DNA from: Stappia sp. MMSF_3263
Lineage (GTDB): Bacteria > Pseudomonadota > Alphaproteobacteria > Rhizobiales > Stappiaceae
Assembly: GCF_030733745.1 (NCBI RefSeq)
Contig: NZ_JASHIK010000010.1
Coordinates: 1 to 64,000, forward strand
DNA: 64,000 bases
Reading direction: 5' to 3'
Shown here piece by piece: positions 57,872 to 64,000 of the stretch. Under the pieces are notes generated by a model that made no database searches, was not told the DNA's origin, and saw only the letters and a list, made by a program, of their open reading frames with translations. A program made the translations under genes and the position numbers. Within the stretch, counting starts at the first letter, position 1, and every line of letters begins with the position of its first letter.

Positions 57872-58378
57872 ATGACTGACGTAAATTTCTCGGACACGCT
57901 CCCCCCGGAGCCTGCCGCCTCCACGACGGCGATCCCGATCGACCTGATCGAGCTGCTGTTCTTCGCCTATCGCGACTTCACCTCGGACCCCGATGCCGTC
58001 CTTGCCGAGTTCGGCTTCGGCCGGGCGCATCACCGGGTCCTGCATTTCGTCAGCCGCAATCCGGGCCTCAGGGTCACCGACCTTCTGGCGATTTTGCGCA
58101 TCACCAAACAGAGCCTTGCCCGGGTGCTGAAGCAGCTCGTCGAGGAAGACTACATTTCCCAGGAGCCCGGCCCCCAGGACCGGCGCGAACGGCTGCTGTT
58201 CGCCACCGCCAAGGGCAAGGCGCTCGCCGCCCGCCTGACCGACCTGCAGACCCAGCGCATCCGCCGGGCCCTCACCGCCATCCCTGCAGGCGGTCAAGAT
58301 ATCGCCCGACAGTTCCTCTATCATATGATCGATCCTGATCAGCGCGGCGACGTCGCGCGCCTGATCGAGGGCGAATGA
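57872..58378 (+). CDS. MarR-family transcriptional regulator
   Basis: A 168-residue MarR-type regulator. The winged HTH covers about residues 58-125 (VTDLLAILRITKQSLARVLKQLVEEDYI, then QDRRERLLFATAKG). The N-terminal helix FFAYRDFTSDPDAVLAEFGFGRAHHRVLHFV is typical. Ligand unknown. It lies divergent from ilvE with a 311-base gap (57561-57871), which contains TATGACTG/ATAC-rich sequences and no gene. Whether it controls ilvE, itself or the following two-component genes cannot be told. Confidence 0.9.
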   Translation: MTDVNFSDTLPPEPAASTTAIPIDLIELLFFAYRDFTSDPDAVLAEFGFGRAHHRVLHFVSRNPGLRVTDLLAILRITKQSLARVLKQLVEEDYISQEPGPQDRRERLLFATAKGKALAARLTDLQTQRIRRALTAIPAGGQDIARQFLYHMIDPDQRGDVARLIEGE

Positions 58379-58429
58379 AGTTCCGATCCGCGCCCCGGCG
58401 CATCACCATGAAAGAGCGAGAAGCCGGCC

Positions 58430-59182
58430 GTGACGATCGATTCCGCCGAACTCCCGATCTCCGATCCTCCCCTGACCGGGACCCAGGGCCGCCCCGTGCT
58501 GGATGACGATGCACCGCATCTGCTGCTCGTCGACGACGACACCCGCATCCGCACGCTGCTGCGCCGTTTCCTCGCCGAGCACGGCTTCCGCATCACGGTC
58601 GCCGCCTCCGCGGCCGAAGCCCGCCGCCGGCTGGAAGGACTCGCTTTCGACCTGCTCGTCGTCGACGTGATGATGCCGGGGGAAAGCGGGCTGTCGCTCG
58701 CCGCCGACCTGCACGGGCGCTCGGACGTGCCGATCCTGATGCTCACCGCCCGCTCGGATACGGCCGACCGAATCGCGGGCCTCGAGGCAGGCGCCGACGA
58801 CTATCTGGTGAAGCCGTTCGAACCGCGCGAGCTTCTGCTGCGCATCCGCGCCATCCTGCGCCGCCGCGCCGCGCCGGAGGCCATGCCCCTCGCCGATGTC
58901 CGCTTCGGCCCCTACGTGTTCGACGCCGCCCGGCGCGAGCTGAAGCGCGGCGAGGAGATCGTCCGGCTGACCGACCGGGAGAAGGAGATCCTGTCCCTGT
59001 TCACCGAAAAGCCGAACGAGACCGTGCCGCGCACCGAAATCGTCGGCGACGACAGCGGCCTGGGTGAGCGCACCGTCGACGTGCAGATAAACCGCCTGCG
59101 CCGCAAGATCGAAACAGATCCTGGCAATCCACTCTATCTGCAGACCGTGCGTGGCATCGGCTACCGGCTCGTATGCGATTGA
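58430..59182 (+). CDS. OmpR-family response regulator
   Basis: A 250-residue DNA-binding response regulator. The receiver domain (about 27-140) has the acidic pair DDD near residue 34, the phospho-acceptor Asp79 (VVDVMMP) and Lys at about 130 (YLVKPFEP). The C-terminal winged helix (about 155-245) ends ETDPGNPLYLQTVRGIGYRL, an OmpR/PhoB pattern. A GTG start is preceded by GCGAGAAG. Its last ten bases overlap the sensor kinase gene, so the pair is co-translated. The signal is unknown. Confidence 0.94.
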   Translation: MTIDSAELPISDPPLTGTQGRPVLDDDAPHLLLVDDDTRIRTLLRRFLAEHGFRITVAASAAEARRRLEGLAFDLLVVDVMMPGESGLSLAADLHGRSDVPILMLTARSDTADRIAGLEAGADDYLVKPFEPRELLLRIRAILRRRAAPEAMPLADVRFGPYVFDAARRELKRGEEIVRLTDREKEILSLFTEKPNETVPRTEIVGDDSGLGERTVDVQINRLRRKIETDPGNPLYLQTVRGIGYRLVCD

Positions 59183-60591
59183 TCGGACGCCTGCGCGACA
59201 AACTTCCGGACTGGTCGCTGCCACCCGCCCTGCGGCGGTTCGCCGACATGGCGGCCGTCCCCTATCGCACCTTTGCCGGGGCGCTCTATCGGCGCACGCC
59301 AAAGGGCCTCTTCGCCCGGACCCTGCTGATCATCGTGGCGCCGCTCGTGATCATGCAGGCGGTGCTGGCCTTTGTTTTTCTCGAGCGCCACTACAACCTG
59401 GTCACCCAGCGCCTGTCCGACGCGGTCGTGCGCGATATCGCCCTTCTGGCAACCCTGGTCGAGGGCGCCGGGAGCGAAGAGGAGATCGCCGGACTGACGG
59501 AGATGGCCCGGCGCGATCTCAGCCTGGCGATCACCATCCTGCCGCCCGAACCTCTGCCGCCTCCACGCCCCAAGCCCTTCTTCGACATCGTCGACCGTTA
59601 TCTCTCCCAGCAGATCGCGGCACGGATCGGCAAACCGTTCTGGATCGACACCGTCGGCCGCTCGAGCTTCGTCGAGATCCGCATCAAGCTGCCCGACAAC
59701 GTGCTGCGCGTGATCGCCCGGCGCAGCCAGACCTACGCGTCGAACTCGCATTTCTTCATCGTCTGGATGGTCTCCACCTCGCTCATTCTCGTCGTCATCG
59801 CACTGCTGTTCCTGCGCAACCAGACGAGGCCGGTCGAGCGGCTGGCAACGGCGGCGGAAAACTTCGGCAAGGGGCGCCCGATCGAGGATTTCCGGCCGAG
59901 CGGCGCACGCGAAGTGCGGCGCGCGGCCCAGGCCTTCATCGAGATGCGCCGGCGCATCGAGCGCCAGATCGAGCAGCGCACCACCATGCTCGCCGGCGTC
60001 AGCCACGACCTCAGAACCGTGCTGACCCGCTTCCGCCTGCAACTTGCCCTGTTCCCGGACAGCGAGGAGGTGCGGGCGCTGCAGCGCGATGTCGACGAGA
60101 TGAAGACGATGCTGGAGGATTATCTCGCCTTTGCCCGCGGCGAGGGCGACGAGCAGGCGCAGCCGACCGACATAGGCCTCTTGTTCGAGGACCTGGAGGC
60201 GGAGGTGGAGATCCTCGGCGGCGCCGTCTCGTCCCGCCTCGACGGACCGCCGATGGTCAACCTGCGGCCGAGCGCCTTCAAACGGGCGCTGACCAACCTG
60301 GCCACCAATGCCGCGCGCCACGGCAGCGAAGTGCGCATCGAGGGCCGCAACGCCGACGGCTGGCTGACGATCACCATCGACGACAACGGCCCCGGCATTC
60401 CCGAGGATGAGCGCGAGAACGTCTTTCGCCCCTTCTACCAGCTTGATCAGGCGCGCAATCGCGACACCGGCGGCAGCGGTCTCGGCCTGGCGATCTCCCG
60501 CGACATCACCCGCGCCCATGGCGGCGATATCGTGCTCGGCGCCAGCGACAGCCTGGGCGGGTTGCGCGCCCGGGTGCGCATTCCCGTCTAG
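59173..60591 (+). CDS. EnvZ-like sensor histidine kinase
   Basis: A 472-residue membrane sensor. Two helices (about residues 49-70 and 197-216) flank a periplasmic domain of about 125 residues. Then come HAMP (about 217-270), the H-box with His278 (AGVSHDLRTVLTRFRLQLA), and the ATPase domain with N-box LTNLATNAARHG, DNGPGIP and GGSGLGLAIS. The short HisKA and periplasmic domain match EnvZ-type kinases, probably responding to envelope or osmotic change. It overlaps the regulator gene upstream by 10 bases. Confidence 0.94.
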   Translation: MRLIGRLRDKLPDWSLPPALRRFADMAAVPYRTFAGALYRRTPKGLFARTLLIIVAPLVIMQAVLAFVFLERHYNLVTQRLSDAVVRDIALLATLVEGAGSEEEIAGLTEMARRDLSLAITILPPEPLPPPRPKPFFDIVDRYLSQQIAARIGKPFWIDTVGRSSFVEIRIKLPDNVLRVIARRSQTYASNSHFFIVWMVSTSLILVVIALLFLRNQTRPVERLATAAENFGKGRPIEDFRPSGAREVRRAAQAFIEMRRRIERQIEQRTTMLAGVSHDLRTVLTRFRLQLALFPDSEEVRALQRDVDEMKTMLEDYLAFARGEGDEQAQPTDIGLLFEDLEAEVEILGGAVSSRLDGPPMVNLRPSAFKRALTNLATNAARHGSEVRIEGRNADGWLTITIDDNGPGIPEDERENVFRPFYQLDQARNRDTGGSGLGLAISRDITRAHGGDIVLGASDSLGGLRARVRIPV

Positions 60592-60627
60592 GGCGCCGCT
60601 TCGCTCAAGGCATGCGAGCCGAGCAAC

Positions 60628-61227
60628 TCACTCCGGGCGGCCAAGATAGCCGAGCACGGCGCGCTCAAGACGGGCCTTCAGACCCTCGGTGTCGTCCTGT
60701 CCGGCGCGCACGGCAGCCGATGCCATTCCGTGGCACATGGCAACCAGGTCGAAGGCGCAGCGCTCGGCATCCGCGACCCCTCGCTCACGGAGAAACCCGG
60801 CGATCAGGCCGCGCAACTCCGCCTTCAGCACCTGCGTTTCCATATCGATCGGGAGGTCCTCTTCTTCCCGTTCCAGCGCCCGCGCCAGTTCCGGCCGCGC
60901 CGTGTGGTGGTCCAGCGTGGCCGCCAGCAGCGTTCCCACCGCCGGGCGGAACGCCTGTGTTGCCGCGGCGTCCACCGCCCTGCGCAGCAGCACCACCATG
61001 TCCCGCCGCATCTCCCGGATCAGCTCCGCGACGATCGCCTCCTTGCCGGGGAAATACTGGTAGAGCGAACCGACCGAGACGCCGGCACGCTCGGCGATGC
61101 GATTCGTCGTCAGGGCGGACCGCCCCTCCTCCACCAGAATGCGAGCCGCCGCCTCCAGAACGGCATCGCAGGTCGCCTTGCTGCGGCCCTGCACCGGGGT
61201 TTTGCGCGGCTTGAGCCGTGTGTCCAT
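60628..61227 (-). CDS. TetR/AcrR-family repressor
   Basis: A 199-residue TetR-type protein with an HTH at about residues 37-62 (ALTTNRIAERAGVSVGSLYQYFPGK) and a C-terminal ligand domain of the TetR_C_17/AcrR-like kind. It is divergent from an SDR gene with a 32-base inverted repeat in the shared 91-base gap, so repression of the SDR and lipid-methyltransferase genes is likely. The N-terminal basic stretch RLKPRKTPVQGRSK is typical. Confidence 0.88.
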   Translation of the reverse strand: MDTRLKPRKTPVQGRSKATCDAVLEAAARILVEEGRSALTTNRIAERAGVSVGSLYQYFPGKEAIVAELIREMRRDMVVLLRRAVDAAATQAFRPAVGTLLAATLDHHTARPELARALEREEEDLPIDMETQVLKAELRGLIAGFLRERGVADAERCAFDLVAMCHGMASAAVRAGQDDTEGLKARLERAVLGYLGRPE

Positions 61228-61239
61228 CGGGTCTGCCCA

Positions 61240-61271
61240 ATGCGAGTGTGAAGATGAGCAATTACTCGCAT
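61240..61271. promoter_or_regulatory. probable TetR operator (ATGCGAGT-N16-ACTCGCAT)
   Basis: A perfect 8-base inverted repeat with a 16-base spacer lies 12 bases from the TetR start and about 50 bases from the SDR start. Within its right half, GAG-N6-CTC adds further symmetry. The site is placed to control both divergent promoters. Confidence 0.6.
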
Positions 61272-61321
61272 AATCGGACGGGTCTGCGAAGCAGTTTTCG
61301 CCTCATGCGAAGAAGGCCTTG

Positions 61322-62080
61322 ATGAGAAAAACATTCGACCTTGCCGGCCGCACGACCCTGGTGACCGGCGGCTCGCGCGGCATCGGGCTGGAAACAGCCC
61401 GCCAGTTGCTCGCCCGAGGGAACACCGTGCTGGTCGCCGCGCGCGACATCGCGCCACTGGACGAACTGGCCCAGGCCCATCCGGGGCGGCTGGACGCCTT
61501 CGCGGCCGATCTCGGCACCACGCAGGGCGTTCGCGCGCTCGCCGACTGGGTCGCGACCCGCCATCCCGACTGCAGCCTCGTCATCAACAACGCCGCGATC
61601 ATGATCCACCAGGACCTTGCGGCTGCCCCGCCCGCCTTCCTCGACGACATCGCGCGCGAGATCACCGTCAACCTCGCCGCCCCCGCGCAGCTGGCAACGG
61701 CCTTGTTGCCGTTGCTGTCGCGCCAGCCCACCGCCGCGATCGTCAACGTCACGTCCGGACTTGCCATCGCGCCGAAGCGCGACGCCGCCGTCTACTGCGC
61801 CACCAAGGCGGGCCTGCGCAGCTTCACCCGCGCGCTGCGCGACCAGTGCGAGGCCGCCGGGCGTCAGATTCTTGTCAGCGAGGTTGTGATGACACTGGTC
61901 GATACCGGCCTGTCGCGGCCCTCCGCAATCCGAAAATACCCGCCGGCACGCGCCGCCGCCGACCTGTTGCACGGCCTGGAAGCGGGAAAGAAGGAAATCT
62001 GGATCGAGAAGACACGGGCCTTGCGGGTCCTTCACCGGATCTCGCCCGCGCTTGCCTACGCGATCATGCGCGGCCGTTGA
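61322..62080 (+). CDS. short-chain dehydrogenase/reductase (DltE-like)
   Basis: A 252-residue classical SDR. TGGSRGIGLETA (about residues 15-26) is the NAD(P) site, NNAAIM (about 90) and YCATKAGL (about 159) are the active-site motifs. The sequence after the catalytic Lys (SFTRALRDQCEAAGRQILVSEVV) resembles DltE-type dehydrogenases. Substrate unknown. GAAGAAGG precedes the ATG at 61322. It heads a probable operon with the methyltransferase gene, under the divergent TetR protein. Confidence 0.85.
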   Translation: MRKTFDLAGRTTLVTGGSRGIGLETARQLLARGNTVLVAARDIAPLDELAQAHPGRLDAFAADLGTTQGVRALADWVATRHPDCSLVINNAAIMIHQDLAAAPPAFLDDIAREITVNLAAPAQLATALLPLLSRQPTAAIVNVTSGLAIAPKRDAAVYCATKAGLRSFTRALRDQCEAAGRQILVSEVVMTLVDTGLSRPSAIRKYPPARAAADLLHGLEAGKKEIWIEKTRALRVLHRISPALAYAIMRGR

Positions 62081-62147
62081 GGCGGCCCGCGCCATCCCCA
62101 AACGACCAACGCGTCCATCCCGCATCGATCAACAGAGGGTTTCCCGC

Positions 62148-62723
62148 ATGCCGACCGGACAGACAGCCTTTCTCCAGCAGTTCCTGCGCCGCCCGCGCCA
62201 GGTCGCCGCGCTCGCCCCCTCCTCGCCCGGCCTCGGCGAGATGATGGCGCGCCAGCTGCCCGCCCAGGCCCGCCGGGTGGCGGAACTCGGCCCGGGAACA
62301 GGCGTTTTCACCCGCTGCATGATCGACCGCGGCATCGCCGAACGCGACCTTGTGCTGTTCGAGATCAACCTGCTGTTTGCCGAGGGCCTCGCGATCCGCT
62401 TCCCGCAAGCCACCTTGCACAGGCTGCCGGCGCAGGATCTGGCACGCGTCGAGACGGAACCCTTCGATGCCGTGCTGTCCGGGTTGCCGCTGCTCTCGAT
62501 GAGCGCCGACGAACAGGCCGCGATCCTGGGTTCCGCCTTCTCCCGGCTCGGACCGGACGGCGTCTTCATCCAGTTCACCTATGGTCCGAAGTCGCCCCTG
62601 CGCGAGCGTGTCGAAAAAGGGCTCGGATTGAGCTTCACGCGCACCCGGCGCGTCTGGGCGAACCTGCCGCCGGCAACCGTCTATGTCTTCCGCCGCCCCC
62701 GCTTGCGGGCACCTGCTCAGTAG
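62148..62723 (+). CDS. class I methyltransferase, PmtA-like phospholipid N-methyltransferase
   Basis: A 191-residue SAM-dependent methyltransferase. Motif I is VAELGPGTGVFTRCM (about residue 44), and LSGLPLLSMSADEQAAIL is the post-I/IV region that, in PmtA of Sinorhizobium and Rhodobacter relatives, accompanies phospholipid methylation. The FLQQFLRRPRQVAALAPSSPGLGEMMA opening also fits the Rhizobiales PmtA type, which makes phosphatidylcholine from phosphatidylethanolamine. It could instead methylate another lipid. It overlaps the convergent CsaA-like gene by 7 bases at its 3' end. Confidence 0.78.
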   Translation: MPTGQTAFLQQFLRRPRQVAALAPSSPGLGEMMARQLPAQARRVAELGPGTGVFTRCMIDRGIAERDLVLFEINLLFAEGLAIRFPQATLHRLPAQDLARVETEPFDAVLSGLPLLSMSADEQAAILGSAFSRLGPDGVFIQFTYGPKSPLRERVEKGLGLSFTRTRRVWANLPPATVYVFRRPRLRAPAQ

Positions 62724-63082
62724 AGCCGGCCCCCGAGGGGAACGTCCTGGTCGGGGGCAAGCAGCACCACCTCGCCATCGGCATCGGGCACGCCAAGCGT
62801 CAGGACCTCGGACATGACCGGGCCGATCTGGCGCGGCGGGAAATTCACCACGGCAAGCACCCGGCGGCCGATCAGCGTCTCGGGCGTGTAGTGACGGGTG
62901 ATCTGGGCGCTGGTCTTCTTGATGCCGATCTCCTCGCCGAAATCGATCTTCAGCTTCAGCGCCGGCTTGCGCGCCTCGGGAAACGGCTCGGCCTCGATGA
63001 CGCGCCCGACACGGATGTCGACTTTCAGGAAGTCGTCAAAGGTAATGGTCGGCGCGACAGCGCCCTTGTCGTCATGTGCCAT
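62717..63082 (-). CDS. CsaA-like tRNA-binding domain protein
   Basis: A 121-residue protein consisting of a tRNA-binding (OB-fold) domain as in MetG C-termini and CsaA: FDDFLKVDIRVGRVIEAEPFPEA, LKIDFGEEIGIKKTSAQITRHY, and VVNFPPRQIGPVMSEVLTLGV. CsaA-like proteins are thought to be secretion-related chaperones that bind preproteins or tRNA. The ATG at 63082 was chosen; the frame runs on to 63196 without support. It converges with the methyltransferase gene. Confidence 0.9.
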   Translation of the reverse strand: MAHDDKGAVAPTITFDDFLKVDIRVGRVIEAEPFPEARKPALKLKIDFGEEIGIKKTSAQITRHYTPETLIGRRVLAVVNFPPRQIGPVMSEVLTLGVPDADGEVVLLAPDQDVPLGGRLY

Positions 63083-63250
63083 ATGAAAACCTGCCTTGAA
63101 AGACGAAGAAGGTGAGAGACCCGCGCATCCGGCCGGCTGCCCGGATGCCCCCGCCGGTCGCGGGGCGACATTAGGCCATCCGCCTGATCCGTGCAAAGCA
63201 ACGCACGGCCGAATGGTCGCGGCCGGGCATCGGCAGGAAAACGTCCCGGG

Positions 63251-63868
63251 TCAGGGTGTCGCCGGCACCTCTGTTTCACGGCCCGTCAGGATCCGGTCGA
63301 TCAGACCCCATTCCAGCGCCTCCTCCGCCGTCATGAACCGGTCCCGGTCCATGGCCTGCTCGAACGCGTCGTAGTCGCGGCCGCAATGCTCTGCGTAGAG
63401 CCGTGTCATGCGGTGCTTCGTCCGCTTGATCTCCTCGGCATGGATGAGCATGTCCGAGGCCTGCCCCTTGAAGCCGCCCGAGGGCTGGTGGATGAGGATG
63501 CTGGCATTGGGCAGGGTCGCCCGTTCGCCCGGCTCCCCCGCCATCAGCAGGAAGGACCCCATGGACCGAGCCGTTCCCATGCACAGCGTGTGCACCGGGG
63601 GCCGGATGAAGCGCATGGTGTCGTACATGGCGAACCCGCTTGTCACCATGCCGCCGGGAGAGTTGATATAGAGGCTGATCGGCTTTGTCGGATTCTCCGC
63701 CTCAAGGAACAGAAGCTGGGCGCAGACAAGGGCGGAAACGTCGTCATTGACCTCGCCGTTGAGGAAGATGATCCGCTCGCGCAACAGCCGCGAGTAGATG
63801 TCGAAAGACCGCTCTCCCCTTGCCGACTGCTCGACGACCATGGGGACGAGTTGCATCGCTTCGCGCAT
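63251..63868 (-). CDS. clpP: ATP-dependent Clp protease proteolytic subunit
   Basis: A 205-residue ClpP. The catalytic triad is complete: Ser102 in [10 protein letters not shown], His127 in ILIHQPSGG and Asp176 in MDRDRF. Where most ClpP have GQAASMG, this has GTARSMG. Length and the missing tig-clpX-lon neighbours show it is an orphan paralogue, of which alphaproteobacteria often have one to three. It forms heptamer rings that need ClpX or ClpA ATPase. Its start is at an ATG at 63868, with no strong ribosome site (CACCGGAGTTC). Confidence 0.93.
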   Translation of the reverse strand: MREAMQLVPMVVEQSARGERSFDIYSRLLRERIIFLNGEVNDDVSALVCAQLLFLEAENPTKPISLYINSPGGMVTSGFAMYDTMRFIRPPVHTLCMGTARSMGSFLLMAGEPGERATLPNASILIHQPSGGFKGQASDMLIHAEEIKRTKHRMTRLYAEHCGRDYDAFEQAMDRDRFMTAEEALEWGLIDRILTGRETEVPATP

Positions 63869-63913
63869 CGGCGAACTCCGGTGTTTCCTGGTTTTCGAAG
63901 GATCTCGCGGGTG

Positions 63914-64000
63914 TCAGGCCGCGAGCATGAGGCAGGGATCGTTGCTGGTCGGCGGTCTCCCCGCCCGTCGCAGCCGTGCGTCCGTCAGTTCGTGCAGGAT
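63914..64000 (-). CDS. 3' end of an unidentified gene at the window edge
   Basis: On the minus strand, 28 codons (HELTDARLRRAGRPPTSN and on) run from the right edge to a TGA at 63914-63916. This would be the C-terminus of a gene beginning outside the window. It is too short to identify; nothing in it is diagnostic and it could be a chance open frame. Confidence 0.3.
   Translation of the reverse strand: MLHELTDARLRRAGRPPTSNDPCLMLAA

Noticed and set aside
63251-63868. ClpP lacking its catalytic Asp
   Set aside because: A first alignment seemed to place Ala at the Asp position, but the catalytic Asp is the one in RDRF, which is present here as Asp176.

Overview
The window is GC-rich chromosomal DNA from an alphaproteobacterium, almost certainly of the order Hyphomicrobiales (Rhizobiales). 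Pointers to this are the order dnaG, gatB/yqeY-like gene, carA; the pairing of trxB with a LysR regulator of the LsrB/VtlR type and an AbcR-like small RNA; TadE/TadG pilus proteins; an Omp25-like porin; and DUF1402, DUF1176, DUF3775 and ELM1-family proteins. A marine or host-associated member of the Stappiaceae would fit, but the sequence alone does not fix the genus. No tRNA, rRNA, CRISPR array, prophage or complete insertion sequence is visible. Most of the window is core chromosome with small accessory patches.

Layout. 1-10.9 kb: dnaG (running off the left edge), a GatB/YqeY protein, carA, three regulators (MerR, AraC, XRE), carB and greA. 11.2-12.8 kb: a TetR gene divergent from a peroxiredoxin/NTF2-like operon. 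12.9-17.2 kb: a dispersed palindromic repeat, an Lrp regulator, an ELM1-like gene, trxB, the LysR gene and a strong sRNA candidate. 17.3-25.0 kb: an alcohol dehydrogenase-like gene divergent from its likely TetR repressor, msrP, an MFS exporter, a PQQ-type sugar dehydrogenase and an EF-G-like GTPase. 25.5-31.4 kb: aspartate aminotransferase, TadG and TadE, a 665-base AT-rich intergenic stretch, a PAS protein and two coupled small membrane proteins. 31.7-38.4 kb: DUF3775, a DMT transporter, a DUF1624 membrane protein, a 260-base MITE-like element, anmK and DUF1402. 38.5-44.6 kb: an MBL hydrolase, a Gly/Arg-rich cold-shock protein, then a compact operon of GNAT, rlmJ and three secreted proteins including an RNase T2. 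45-57.6 kb: GST, a PhnD-like protein, a porin, a Ca/Na exchanger, SDR-uvrC, tdk, pgsA-moaD-moaE, a Bcr-type exporter and ilvE. 57.9-64 kb: MarR, an OmpR/EnvZ-type pair, a TetR gene divergent from SDR and lipid methyltransferase genes, a CsaA-like protein, an orphan clpP and the 3' end of one more gene.

How the parts work together. The window carries parts of pyrimidine/arginine metabolism (carA, carB), replication and repair (dnaG, uvrC, tdk), transcription and translation factors (greA, EF-G-like, rlmJ) and several thiol/redox functions (trxB, peroxiredoxin, msrP, GST). Several regulator genes are divergent from their likely targets with palindromes in the shared promoter: TetR/peroxiredoxin, TetR/alcohol dehydrogenase (two identical-geometry operators) and TetR/SDR. 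The most informative non-coding element is the AbcR-like sRNA at about 17.08-17.21 kb, with two C/U-rich anti-Shine-Dalgarno loops and a clear terminator, placed directly downstream of its presumed activator gene. The most interesting mobile DNA is the 260-base inverted-repeat element at 34.9 kb, which has a matching solo end at 29.55 kb.
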